Shown here piece by piece: positions 1 to 12,200 of a stretch of 64,000 nucleotides of DNA. Under the pieces are notes generated by a model. That model was given only the letters and a program-made list of their open reading frames with translations, was not told where the DNA came from and ran no database searches. The position numbers and the translations under genes were made by a program. Numbering within the stretch: the stretch's first letter is position 1; every line of letters begins with the position of its first letter. The DNA is from Glandiceps talaboti (taxonomy: Eukaryota; Hemichordata; Enteropneusta; Spengelidae): NCBI RefSeq assembly GCF_964340395.1, contig NC_135560.1, forward strand, positions 23,531,675-23,595,674, in the 5' to 3' direction.

Positions 1-594
1 GGACATTGGAAGTGTTGATGCCACAGTTGCCATGGTAAAATATCCACCGCTATACACTATAACCATATAGCATTTTGAGTGAACAGGGGTCATACCCATT
101 TCAAAATAAAACTATAAGAGTTTAAGAAACACACGACCATAATCCTGGACTCAGTCAGAAGACAGCTATAGAGATTTTAAATGAAGATCCACTTCTCAAA
201 TACATAAATGATAATATTACTATTATTGTATGAACATATTTTGTATTATCGATTCTCAATAATGTTCGAAGGTCTTAGTCTAACAAAAGATCTTGTTTTG
301 AGAGTGGGTTTAAATAACTGTCCCGTGCTATGATCCGGCGAATTCATTTGATAGGAGTCTGTAATATTAGTTGCACCATTTCATAAGAAAAGTCGATGAC
401 AAACGTTTAAATAAGTGTATTCATCGTAATTACCATGACTAATTGATTATCAGATCACCATAATTTAATTAGTAGTAAATGATTAATACTGACGTCTTGC
501 TGCTGGATGGATAGCTATAGCTCTGACGTATCCCCTTCTGGTCTGTTCTATTTTATCGTTGTTGGCTTCCTGACTCTTATTCCCGTTTAACCAA

Positions 595-678
595 GGAAAA
601 TACTTGTGACCTAAGGGGCCCTTGTCACTACGCGTCGCTAGACTCGTAGTGACAACCCTTAGGTCATGAGTATTTTCC
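595..678. repeat. 84-bp foldback hairpin (MITE-like or pre-miRNA-like)
   Basis: The left arm 595-632 begins GGAAAATACT and ends GTCACTACG; the right arm 645-678 begins CGTAGTGAC and ends AGTATTTTCC. The arms pair with two mismatches and one 4-nt bulge (GCCC) around a 12-nt loop. The near-perfect 34-bp pairing suggests a small palindromic transposable element. No target-site duplication is obvious. Confidence 0.7.
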
Positions 679-767
679 GGCTGAATGAAGAAAAATATTG
701 GGAATGATATTATTATACCATCACCAATGATATAAAAGAAATCGGGGAAAGTAATGGCAACTTTGAG

Positions 768-930
768 CATTATATTATATTATATTATATTATGTTATGT
801 TGTGTTATGTTATGTTATGTTATGTTATGTTACGTTACGTTACGTTATGTTATGTTATGTTATGTTATGTTATGTTATGTTATGTTATGTTATGTTATGT
901 TATGTTATGTTATGTTATGTTATGTTATAT
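768..930. repeat. Pentanucleotide microsatellite (TATGT)n
   Basis: Pure to slightly interrupted 5-bp units (TATAT then TATGT, with a few TACGT) run for about 160 bp. The open frames across it (repeating MLCYV) are repeat artefacts. Confidence 0.95.
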
Positions 931-1415
931 ATTTTATAATATTATAACATATCATATTATAGCATTATTTTATCACATTATGTTATATTATATCATTCAT
1001 TTGTATAGAAACGTTTTAAAATCGTGGGAGAGAAAAGAGAGAGAGATCAAACGAGTGGATTAAAGGAGTACCAAGTACTAGTATTTGAGATAGATCGATT
1101 AGACGACATTATTTATATATTTCACATTGGAGTACGTGTTATGCATTTACAATGTAACAGTAGAAATGAACGAGTGATAGATGGAAAGCGACAAACTGCC
1201 GCCAACAAACTAAACCACGTATCTATGGCTGCTAAACTACGGTATATTTCATATCTCGTTTGGTCTGACTGCTCAGCGTTATGCATGCAGACAACAACCT
1301 AGTTTTCCCGCCAAAATCTAGTAGGCTGTCGATCTGTATGTCGCACTCTGTACATGAGAAATGTTGACGTGAATAAGTCTTAGACTAAGGTGCGGGTAAT
1401 GACAAAGATAGTCAC

Positions 1416-1471
1416 GGTGGTGGTGGTGGTGGTGGTGGTGGTGGTGGTGGTGGTGGTGGTGGTGGTGGTGG
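1416..1471. repeat. Trinucleotide microsatellite (GGT)n
   Basis: About 18 uninterrupted GGT units lie in otherwise unremarkable non-coding DNA. Confidence 0.95.
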
Positions 1472-2693
1472 CATCTTTAATGACCTTTATATGCGGCGAT
1501 TTTGTGGTTTTTGTTTATTCTTTTGAAGTTGAAATGTTGACCAACTCATTCATCGCACTCTTGTAGCAACGTAATAAATGTACCAGGTGTGGCTTTTTCC
1601 TTCTTCTGAAAAACATCCAGCACTTCCTGAAAATTAGCCCTTGCTCTCATAACACATTAAGTTTTGTATTTATATTAATATTTCTAGGCAAACAAAATAA
1701 GTCGTGAGTGTTTAATAATACATATGAAATCGCTATAACCCATTATTTGTGTTGGAGTTCGCTACGGTTGGGTTCGGCCTTGACTCGGTTGGGTTCGGCC
1801 TTGACTCGTGTTGATTGATAGACTATTCCCTCTGTTTGCATACACTGTGAACGGTACTTATTTGGTTCTTCGATTAGATACCGATTTGAAGTCAATAAGC
1901 TTACACATATTATCGAACAAAGTTTGACGTGCACTGTATGCGTCACGATTGCTCTTCTAGAGAGTTACGTCACAAGTATTCTACTAGAGTGAGCTCGTTA
2001 CTTTTCTTCTTGGACCTGGAGATGCATAAACCTCTCTTTGACACATTTTGTCGTCGCTAGGTTACCTCCATCCTGTTAAAAAACATCTTTGTTCTTTTTT
2101 TTATCAGGCTATAAACTTAGCTCATTATGAATCCTCCCAAGGTAGAAATAAGTCCGGCGTCGTGGAAAATATTATTAAAACGAGTTAGGGATCGCAATGT
2201 TTATTGCTTCTAAGCTTGATATATAAGCCTAACGTGTTAATCTTAAAATACATAAATTTACACTTTTCGCTGTTAGTCACTCTAAGTCATGTGTAATTTT
2301 GATTCAATTTCCAATAATTCTTTTTACAGTCGAAATAAAAATATTAACATTTAATGTATTACACCAAACGTGAATTGTAAAGAAACCAATCAGTAATGAT
2401 TACAAATTACGACCTCTCACTCAAAGGATATAAAAAAAATGAGGAAATGCTATATTGGCGGTAATTGAATTGAAAAATAAATGTTTCCCCATCATGGTTA
2501 TGTCTCACTGAAACCATAATCCGCCACGTCGCGTCATTTCGTCGTTGATTCACTCAGTAAGTGATCCATGAGTAGCTTGTGTGACTAACAAACTCAACAA
2601 CAGTCGATTCATAAATGACGCCAGACGCAAAAAAAAAATGTGATCTTCGATAAAAGAAATAGACTGTGAAATGAATTACGGCATATCAATTGA

Positions 2694-2797
2694 GCATACA
2701 TACATACATACATACATACATACATACATACATACATACATACATACATACATACATACATACATACATACATACATACATACATACATACATACAT

Positions 2798-2886
<89 letters not shown>

Positions 2887-2955
2887 TACATACATACATA
2901 CATACATACATACATACATACATACATACACGCATGCATGCAGACAGACTGACAG
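2694..2955. repeat. Compound microsatellite (CATA)n(CGCA)n(CA)n(CATA)n
   Basis: Four successive arrays in one block: CATA, CGCA, CA, then CATA again, followed by short CAGA units. All six-frame ORFs here (poly Thr-His-Tyr-Ile and Tyr-Val-Cys-Met patterns) are artefacts of the repeat. Confidence 0.97.
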
Positions 2956-4401
2956 ACAGACATTCTCAACATAAATGCATACCTATGTGCGCACAGAGAT
3001 ATAATATGACACTAACTTGACTCTCAGGACATGAATGCTAACCGTTAACAGAAGAATATACTTGAGTTTTGTTGCGGTCATCGGAAACTATTTTCTGTTT
3101 TTTCCACAAACAAACAAAAATGAACGAATACATAAATATGCAATACAGTGAATATATTGAATACAGATATAATGTTTACATGTCAAATCAATCAAACATA
3201 CACGGACTCATGTAATGGAAGTCAGCTTTCAATGTAATATTCATATTTAACGTAACGGCAACAATAAAAAGTGGCGCACATTTCATCCTACTAGCCAGAT
3301 ATTGTAAATACTCCACGCAGATCAATTAAAAATACAACATCAATAAATACAAGACTGTTTTGAAAACGGAGTGTTATAGATATACCACGTATAACTTGAG
3401 AATTAACATCTCCGTCAACAAAATAATAGCATAATGTGTGTGTTGAAATGGACACTTGGTGTCTAATATCTAATTTACGAACCATCGAACAAGTAAAGGA
3501 AAGATTTATGACTCGCTAAGTTTCGTTACTCATGTTGTCTACAGCAATTCTATCCATTACTAGCCTTAGGCCGACATATGTTTCCTCAGCGTACTGCTTT
3601 GCTTTTATGCTTTCAAGATTTCTAGTCAAAGTGTCGACGTTCGGATATATCACACAATTGTATATCTTCGACAAGGATATCAGAATAAAGGGTATATTCA
3701 TATAACGTACTATGATATATTTAATATGTTGATACGAACAATGACAAAGAAATATTATCTACTGTGTTCTACGTTGAAAAAAAATCCCGTGGTAACAGTC
3801 GGCTGTCGTGTAGAAAAACGGTCATATATTAAAATATCAAAATAGATTACCGCCTTGCGATAACTGCGACCTTGCATATATATAAGATTGGATTGAAAAC
3901 AGCGTGGCGTCTAGTATTCTGATAGTAGAAAAATACAAATGTAGAAAAAATGTCTACAGGGAGCAAGATTCCGAATGAACGGGAAAAGCCCATGCCGACA
4001 AATAGAATGATAATTTATTCATTAGAAAAATCTCTCAAAAAAAACTTACTTTAAGCTTTCCACTGAAATATTGATCAACTCGATATAAATAATGACAATT
4101 GCGACATTTTTTCTAGTTTTTATCTGTAATTTTCTCTTCCCGACTGTCGACTATCCTTAATACTTCCTCATGTCTCCTTGTTCGAAGTTCCATTCTTAAA
4201 AGTTGATTTTCTTCTATTGCCTCAAATTTCGTTTGTTTTTTTCTTTTCCGTTCGGTACTCCTTTCTTTGCTCTCTTCTTTTGTTTTATTTTCAATATAAG
4301 ATCCCTATAGTGTTGTAGTGTCTGTTACCATATAGTTGTGTTGATGGGGTGGGGTTGGCGGTGGCGGAAGATTTACATTTTTGAGTTTACCCGGTATCTG
4401 T

Positions 4402-4414
4402 TGACCTTTGACCT
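4402..4414 (-). promoter_or_regulatory. Perfect DR1 nuclear-receptor element
   Basis: TGACCTTTGACCT is the reverse complement of AGGTCAAAGGTCA, the textbook direct repeat with one-base spacing bound by RXR heterodimers, HNF4 and COUP-TF. Occupancy and target are unknown. Confidence 0.45.
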
Positions 4415-4631
4415 GAATATGTGTCTATTAAAACATACTTCCGTAATCCGTGAGTGTTGATTCAGTGGTTGCTAGGTCTGAAGTATCGCAATTACTATAT
4501 TTGAAATTGCGAATAAAAAATACAAACTTTAAGTTTATTTACTTCTAGCGTAATTAAAATCCGTGGCAAGCAAACCCACAATCAGTATTGTTCAAATCAC
4601 CATTAAAATAAAAACTTCATCAAAGACAGTA

Positions 4632-4645
4632 GTCTCCATAGCAAC
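4632..4645 (+). promoter_or_regulatory. RFX X-box-like motif
   Basis: GTCTCCATAGCAAC fits the X-box (GTNNCCAT-RGCAAC), the RFX site common at ciliary gene promoters. A half-site-like GGTTGCTAGG lies about 170 bp upstream near 4467. No ciliary gene is visible in the window. Confidence 0.35.
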
Positions 4646-7172
4646 AACACATGGCAACGCTACAATAAACAACTACTATTGCTGTAGTTGACAACGTCGT
4701 AAACAATAGGCCGCTTTACGGCACAGTCAGAAATATGGTCTGGTTTGCGAGAATGCTAGTTGACTGATCTGAAGTCAATGAGTTGCCTTTGGGGATACGA
4801 AGGGTATTATCAACACACTTTGCTGTATGCAACTAAAATCACGGTATTTATTTCCCCTAAGAAACTATTCTAGGCCTACATCATCATAAAAAAACTGAAT
4901 GTTCGTAAAACGCCTTCTCGTAACTGAGCTAACTCGTAATTAAACGATAAGTGAAATCATTAATATTTCAGTAAATCGGAGATTTTATTAATTGACAGAA
5001 AATTCTTGAAGTTGCGAAGCATTTGAAAGCTTTTGTAAAATCTCAGAACTTTTCGTAAATTATTTTTTACCATATGATGTAATATTTGCCTGGACTTTTT
5101 ACAAAAAACTGTTTGTATCGGGAAGATAAGACGCTCATCCCCCTTCATTTAATTTTTTTAGACTACATTACATTATGGGTAGGATTAAAGGATATTACAG
5201 CAGCGCTGAGGTCTGTTTTATGTTATAGTATATCTCTTTGATTAATTTCCCCCTATTTGAATGCAGATAGACACGGCAGATGTTCGACGTTTTATTGTGA
5301 ATGGAGTGTTGTCAATATACATCCTTGCAGGAGATTCGGATTTTGTTTTGTGACTCAAATCGAGAGATATCATTATGGCTCAAGAAATACACCCGCTGAC
5401 AAAGGCTTTCTGAAACTCATACTTTATAAGATTATACGAGTTTCTTTTTAATATTCTTTAATGCTCAGATTCCCTGACATGGAGTCGTCCCCGAGAGGAC
5501 GATGCGACGTGCGTGGAATGTAAAAGGAGTACTCAAAAGGAGCTGATGGGCTCATCAATTATCGTACGGATCGCAATATCATTTCCTTTATATCATGATG
5601 TACTTCGTCTCGCGTTACATCACCGGTTACATAAATAATATCAATGCATTCCTACATTTTTTTATCGATAGATAGAAAAAAATTGAAGTGAAATTGTTTT
5701 GATGTTTCTGTTTGATATAAATTTACACTGCGTTTATTGATTTTAAATTCATTTTTATAGAGAATTCCAGTGGTTCATTTCATATTGACGTTTTTACTGG
5801 GCGGTGACCTTAAAAAAACGTAGGTATAATTATTATGGACCTGGATCCTCAACCGTATTTCTGCTTTATTCCGTTCTCTTCATTTCTAATTGATTTTTTT
5901 TCTGGTCGAAGGAGTTCCGAATATCTGAAATTAAGATGATAACATGATTCTAATCCCATGTAACATTTGAACGACATATCGCTAATAGCTCGCAGTCACG
6001 AGGGGAAAAAACTGTACTCGTTCAATTATTATTGGCGGTATGGTTTGTGACTTTGCAAAATGACAAATACTGGTAATACCGAGCACCTGACAAATACCTA
6101 GGAATTTATACATGAGTATCAGCGCCACAAAGTCGATGACGTAATATGACAAGCTGTGTATAAATTAGGCATGGCGAGTTCGACCTGAGTGTCAACTCAT
6201 CGGCGAGTATATATACACCTGAAATGCACTATACATGTTTTAGTTGATCACGTGGTCAGTAAAATTAAACATCGATTTCACAAAGTGTGCGCACACTATA
6301 TGTTAGTCATATTCTCTCTCTTCATGCACCTGGCTTGGATATCAAATCTCGAGGAGCAATTTCATTTTTATTCCACATAAAAACGAACAATTTAGGTACG
6401 CTGTTAAGAGGATTTGTGTAGGAAAAGCCCTTCAAGATACTCAAGGGATTAAATGTCTTGCATACTTGTCTTATATGTTGTAGTCTGAGATAGAAAACTG
6501 TCAACCGGAGGCAAAAAACATTCCAAGCATATCCAGCAACACCACGTATGTTATCAGGATTCACATTCGAACAAATATGCAGATGTTTTGGTCACCCACA
6601 TATCCCATGTCATTAGACAAAGTTGATTTGATGATGTATTATTTAAAATATTGAGACAATTGAACACCAACATATTCGTCTTTATCATTCTACATGATTC
6701 AATGTTTGATATTTAGTACTTCACTGCGGCCCCTTCATAGTTGCCTCTATGCATCGACCTGTATCAAGGCTGCTTCCAGAACGCAAATGTTTACCCCTTT
6801 ATATACATGTATATATCTAATCTATTGGGTTCTATTTGGTGCGTGCGAATATTAGAACTTTTCACACGTATAACCGTTAATCACGCGCGGTTGTCGTCCT
6901 GTTCCATAACATTCAGATATATTCAGGTGTTTACCTAACATGTCTGATAAATACCTTGATAAAGAATTTTTATTCGAAAAGTCGGATTTTTACATCTATA
7001 TATTCGGACTGACTTATAAGTTCCATATGCATTTCTTATATATACAAATATGATATATATTATATATATATCATATATATATGATTACATTCTATTCTGT
7101 TCCTGTGTATATTTTAAAAGTTCGAGTATTTATATACATAAAATATGTATTTCTATTTATTTACATAACTTG

Positions 7173-7174
<2 letters not shown>

Positions 7175-7209
<35 letters not shown>

Positions 7210-7229
7210 GCACGCACGCACGCACACAT
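7175..7229. repeat. Microsatellite (CA)n(CGCA)n
   Basis: A CA run followed by four to five CGCA units, directly abutting the LINE tail at 7236. Confidence 0.95.
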
Positions 7230-7235
7230 ATCATC

Positions 7236-7310
7236 TTTGTTTGTTTGTTTGTTTGACTTTATTTACACTTGATAAATTGTTGAGCCAAAGGCTCTTCTAA
7301 CACAATGTCG
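7236..7310 (-). mobile_element. Truncated LINE 3' end with (CAAA)n tail
   Basis: Read on the minus strand: a GAGCC-TTT-GGCTC hairpin, then AATAAA (complement of 7258-7263), then a tandem CAAA tail (complement of 7236-7255). A 3' hairpin followed by a short tandem tail is typical of CR1/L2/RTE-type non-LTR retrotransposons. Only the 3' UTR remains; the upstream (right) limit is uncertain and no reverse transcriptase remnant is visible. Confidence 0.6.
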
Positions 7311-7617
7311 AGTAAGGGAAATTACAATATTTACATTGTCTGTATATTGAATGTTACAATGAATACGAGAGATCGTTAGGTTTTTAATTTTAAAAAATGA
7401 ATGTATTAACGAAGAAATGATATTTTATATTTTGTGATTTATGAAATATATCTTATGTTGTTATATGTTCAACTAATTTCATAAATAAATAAATAATATT
7501 GTACACGTTTTATATATAATTATATTCTTACTTGTCTGTGTTTATATTAATTCGTTCTATGTCAACTGAACGATGAAAAAAGACCTTGCATATTTCCTAG
7601 CCTGCGCTAGTTACTTA

Positions 7618-7681
7618 AAAACACACAGTGCTATTTACGGCGCATTGCAGCCTGTGTATCATGCTAAAAGCACTGTGTTTT
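7618..7681. repeat. 64-bp imperfect inverted repeat
   Basis: AAAACACACAGTGCT (7618-7632) faces AGCACTGTGTTTT (7669-7681) across a spacer of about 36 nt. It could be a small hairpin or a remnant of terminal inverted repeats. Confidence 0.5.
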
Positions 7682-8029
7682 ATCAGTTGACGAGCCCCAT
7701 CAAAACTGAAATACGAGCCATGACCCCAAAATGACAGGAACTTGTAACATCGATCAACCACGGAGATATCGACATAATGTCACGAACTGTCCGGGACGGG
7801 AAATATTCCCGGCGCGTCCGCTCTGCCTTCAATGCCATTCGTAGCAATGCAAACACGAAAATCCATTCTCGCCGAGAGAATGTGTTCACAATAGGCCAAA
7901 CGAAGCGTAAAGACACATAATAGTGACTGTATACAACTCTAATAGCGTTCAACCATTCACTCCATGAACTGTGTGGCATATTTCGTTGCGTATGCTAATC
8001 AGGCCTATCTCACATACCAGGCCATTTTT

Positions 8030-8160
8030 TAACCAATCAAATGGCGTCTTTGGGGATTTTAGGCGATTTGATTGGTCCAAAGCCCCAAAGCTAGCTTCGA
8101 CCTGTGTTGTAAATTTCTAGTGTTAATTCTTATAAATTGCAGTGTTTATGACGTGTGAAA
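8030..8160 (+). promoter_or_regulatory. Candidate core promoter: paired inverted CCAAT boxes and TATA-like box
   Basis: ACCAATCAAAT (8032-8042) and its exact reverse complement ATTTGATTGGT (8066-8076) form a pair of opposed NF-Y-type CCAAT boxes. A second nested inverted pair, CTTTGGGG (8048-8055) and CCCCAAAG (8083-8090), overlaps them. TATAAA at 8131-8136 lies about 55 bp downstream of the second CCAAT, implying initiation near 8160. The surroundings look richer in CpG than the gene body. The target gene is assumed to be the ZNF608/609 gene. Confidence 0.35.
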
Positions 8161-9180
8161 AGTCAAAATTACAGTATACTGATATCAATAAATCCTTTGT
8201 ATGTTTTTTTATATTATTTTTTCACGGTAAAAATGAAGTATTTGCCGCGGAAGCCATTTTTTGACTTTCTAAACATCCATCATAGCCCACTTGATCACGC
8301 CGTGGCCTTTGCTAGCTAAAGCCTACTGTTACTGCCAGCAAAGCTGTGACACGCCTGGAGGTCTCCTTAACGAAAGAAATATGCCTTTCGAAGGACAATG
8401 AACATTTTGGCTAACATTTTTGGCTCTTAACGACGGCTCATTTGAGACTTTACTGTATCCAAGCGATCCATCGATTTCGTTGGGTTTGATCGGTGAAAGA
8501 CTTCAAACTGAATCGGGGCGTTGTTGTGGTGTGTCTCTCGCTAGCTCTGACTGCACTCAGATGTGTATGTATGATTTTGTTATCCGACCTCGATAGTGTT
8601 TTCAAGTGTTTGTGACGTCGCCAACACCACTGTATTCCACTGGACTTGCCGGAACACAGCAGCTGTGACGATCGTTGGAGACGTAATAGCATACCCTGTG
8701 GCGACTCTGCATAAAAACGCTAAAGTACATATTCAAATAGTAACATATCGGCATAGGTTTTAGTGTGTATGTTGTGTGTATTCAATAAGAACCTGTCGCG
8801 AGTGGCTCGGATCTGATTGGCTACATTAACCACTAGTTTGGACTCGATCATACACAAAGGACGGTAGGATAGCCACGTTCCTCTCTTAAAAATCACCGAT
8901 TTGGGCTTATTTTCAATGAAATCCCTTATCTAACCGTCGTGGGAAGGTGGGGGTCTTTGTTAGGAACCAACAGATGTTCTTATTTCTTTCATTTTCGTAC
9001 TACAGTGTCTTTTTTATTTGTTTTATTGTGTGTCTTGTTCAAGCCATGGTGTTCGGATCGTGACGCCTGTGAAAACCTTTACTTGGGTTACACTCAAAAC
9101 TTTCCTCAATGTCTGTTGCTTTAACAAACAATGTAGCCATCTCGATTTCACTCTATGTTGTTCTGGTTTGCTTATTACAG

Positions 9181-9277
9181 GAGATTGTACACTCGCAGAG
9201 CCATTTTGAAGTTGTAATAATCAACTTAATTCCGAAGCCCTGCCTTCAACTGGCTGACAGGGACTCGGGAATAGAAG
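9181..9277 (+). other. ZNF608/ZNF609: Candidate 5' UTR exon of the ZNF608/609 gene
   Basis: A pyrimidine-rich acceptor TTGCTTATTACAG precedes 9181 and a strong donor GAAG|GTAAGA follows 9277. Joined to 32902, the frame in phase with the protein meets TAG at 9272-9274, so this exon would be non-coding and would fix 32977 as the start codon. It sits where the visually CpG-normal flank passes into the CpG-poor gene body. This is predicted from splice signals only; no coding conservation can support it. Confidence 0.4.
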
Positions 9278-12200
9278 GTAAGAAAGGGGCTTTAAAATTA
9301 TAATAGGGACATTTTGAACAAATGTTTGTAAATTTAAACTCGTTTAAACTCGTGACAAGCCTCACCGAAGGATTTTGTTTGCTCCTTAATATGCACAAAA
9401 GAGATAGGACGACTTATGAGACGAAAACCCCTAAGGAGATATTGTCTTCTGTGACGAGTGCTCAATTTAGCCTTCAGAATCTTGGCAAATCTGACAAAAG
9501 AGATTTACTGGGATAGGCATTCAACGCCAACAATCACTGCTGAAAAGAAATGAAAATGTGCAAATTGAATGGAATACATTGAAATTATTCAGATGTATAA
9601 TATATTTCATGTTTTGGAAATAAATTATGCAAATTGTATTTAAAAAAGTTGAGTGTGATATCCAGCTTGTAAAGACAGTCATTAATTAGATGAAATGAAA
9701 GAAGTGCTTCATATGTGAATAAATTAACTTGGTTAAGCTGAATGATGTTATTGATAGCGTGTTTTATCATATGATTGTACAAATTTATCAGTTTGTGTTT
9801 CTCTCCTTTTGCCCTTTACAGCCGTGACCTGTCATTGTAAAGCATTAGATAATGCAAAACAACTTCATGTTTAGTCTCCTTCTGAATGGACTGTGAAAAA
9901 TATCTCCCATGGACATGCTACATTGTATAGTAGGGCAGAGTAACAAGGTAAAATGTCAAATCTACATTCATTTCCTAGTGAATGGTCAACTTTTTATTAT
10001 TCTTAATAATCTTAGGGGAAAAAATCATGTAAGTGTTTTAGTTTTAGTAGATGAATGGCGAGTATTAAAGATGTCAAAGTGAAGGTGGGTGGACAGCAAT
10101 GCAACCAATGTCAGATCACGATTCGGTTCGTTTATACTGTATCCTGGGTAAACATGTCTCTGAAAAGAAAAAGGAGGCAAATAGGTATTCTATGTGTTAT
10201 ACATGAATTGTCAGGTGGTATGCATAGCTCACTTGCCAAGAAGAGAGAAAATTCCTGGTTCTATTGGCAGGCAATCACAAAGATTACTGGGCTGGGGAAT
10301 GTTTATGACAAGCCCACTGTAATTAGTTACTGCAGAGAGAACAAATCTTAACTAGAGATAGAGGGTTATATATGACATAGAGGCATGATCTTTGTCTAGC
10401 TGTGACCTCTGCCTCTTTTAAGCAGACATTAACTAATATATGTTGAAACCTTGAGTGCCTGAGAACATTGTAATTAAAAAAACAAGTAAAGTTAGTGTGC
10501 AGGCTTGTTGAAGTCTGGTTTCCTGAACTTAAATTGCATATCTGACTAAAGATTGTGTCATTAAATGGTTTTTGATATCTGTGAATGTATATAACACACC
10601 CATTATTTAAATTGTATCTGCAAAATGTGTCCAATAGCATAGCATCTGTTCTCCATTGAAATAAAAAAAACCCAAAAGATGAATATCAGAGGACAGAGTT
10701 GTGTTGCCAAGGTGATAATCATCCTCCCTCAACATCAAAGATCAGACCATACAGAACTGGGGAGTTAAATGGATGTTTGACAGCAGTAAGGACTACTAGT
10801 ATTTGGACTGCATTAAAAAGCTGTCTCTATTGTGTTTATTATTGTAAATTGCACAAGTTCATCTTTGAACTAAATCCCCAAAGATTGTAAAACTTAGATC
10901 ACTCCTGACAAGGTAACTGTCCAGTTCTCTTGGTAAACAATTAAAGTATTGAAAGTAGAAAGTGCAAAAACAAGTTTTTTTGTTGTTGTTGACCCATGAC
11001 CTTTGTTCTTCTACTGATTGTGTGTGTCACATTCCTATGGGAGCACACACACCAGTACCATAGAGTCCACATCAATGGTCTAACAACTCGTTACTCATAC
11101 TTCCCCTACTATTCAACATTGTTTTAATAGTGGAAGTTGTAGTTGTATTCTTGAAAGATTGGCTGCAAAAAGCTGAAACAAATTCATCTAAATTGAGGTT
11201 ATTGGTTTTAATGTGAATGAATGGAGCCGGTGATGGGTTTCGGTTAGTCCTGAGATGTGGGGCTCTTTGGCATGACAAAGTCACTGAGCTACAGTTTTGA
11301 ACTGTGAATACCTTTTATTCCATGATGTCAATAAAAATGCTATTGTGCAACCAAGTTGATTATGGGCGTAACAAAAACAAAACAAAACTGAATTTTAACT
11401 CATCAGCTGGCCATGTACTATTAAGATTAAAATTAACAACTAATTTGAAGCGTATACCATTTCACCATAACTTCCCCTTCCTGTGCCACATTTTGTTATT
11501 TTGGGATTTCCTTTCATTGTTAAATAGTGTGAGTAGGAACTGCATATTAAAGTTACATAGTAGAAATATATACCATGAGCATCGCATTCCCAGGAATTCA
11601 AGAGCTAAAAGGAAAATAGCTAAAAGTACCTCAAGCCCAACAGATAGCTAGCTGCTTATCAGTTCAAACATTTGTTATGGCGCTCCTTTACAGTATGTGC
11701 TGTACAGGAAAAAAACTGATTATCTCTCAAATGCAGTCTGGAGATTGCAGGTATCCAGGACTGACTAATCATCAGATATTAACTCATTATGAGGAAATGG
11801 ATAGATAGTTGCTCTTTAAATTTGAATACAGTAAAGTAGATGTTATTTAAGGTCTACAAATGGAAGTAGAAGAGATGAGAACAGTCGGCCGTGGTTGTCT
11901 AAAAGGGCTGCAAGATACATTAGGTCTATTTTGCAAGCAATCACCCTTTCAATGCTATGAGTCTGTTTTCCAATTGGCTCTGATATTTATAAATACTTGT
12001 GTCAACAATTAATAGCATGGTTCTTCAACACTGCTGTGTCAACAATGCAAGTAGAAATCTCACTCAGTATGTACACTTAGCCTTTGTCACTCTCTGTCTG
12101 GAATAAAACAACTTTACTCTGACTTTGTAGAAAATTTAAGTCAATGGAAGATCGGTTTGTAAAGACTGGAGTTATGGATTTGATTCTTGCAAGTGTTTTG

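Larger units (their letters stand above)
1..9180. other. Upstream flank without a supportable protein gene
   Basis: No frame longer than about 100 codons occurs outside repeats and none resembles a known protein. CpG looks clearly more frequent than downstream of 9.3 kb (by eye, not counted). Besides the repeats and regulatory candidates listed separately, there are two CRE-like TTACGTCA/TGACGTAA motifs (1965-1972 and 6137-6144), a 21-bp direct repeat at 1766-1807 and an AT-rich palindromic stretch near 7050-7085. Confidence 0.6.

Noticed and set aside
2609-3020. Six overlapping frames with Tyr-Val-Cys-Met or Thr-His-Tyr-Ile repeats
   Set aside because: They are microsatellite translation artefacts of CATA, CGCA and CA arrays.
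9109-9303. Open frame across the candidate 5' exon as coding sequence
   Set aside because: Splicing 9277 to 32902 in that frame leads quickly to a stop, and the peptide resembles nothing in the family.
10055-10351. 98-codon plus frame starting MASIKDVKVKVGG
   Set aside because: No recognised domain, lies in intron sequence, and its length is unremarkable for AT-rich DNA.
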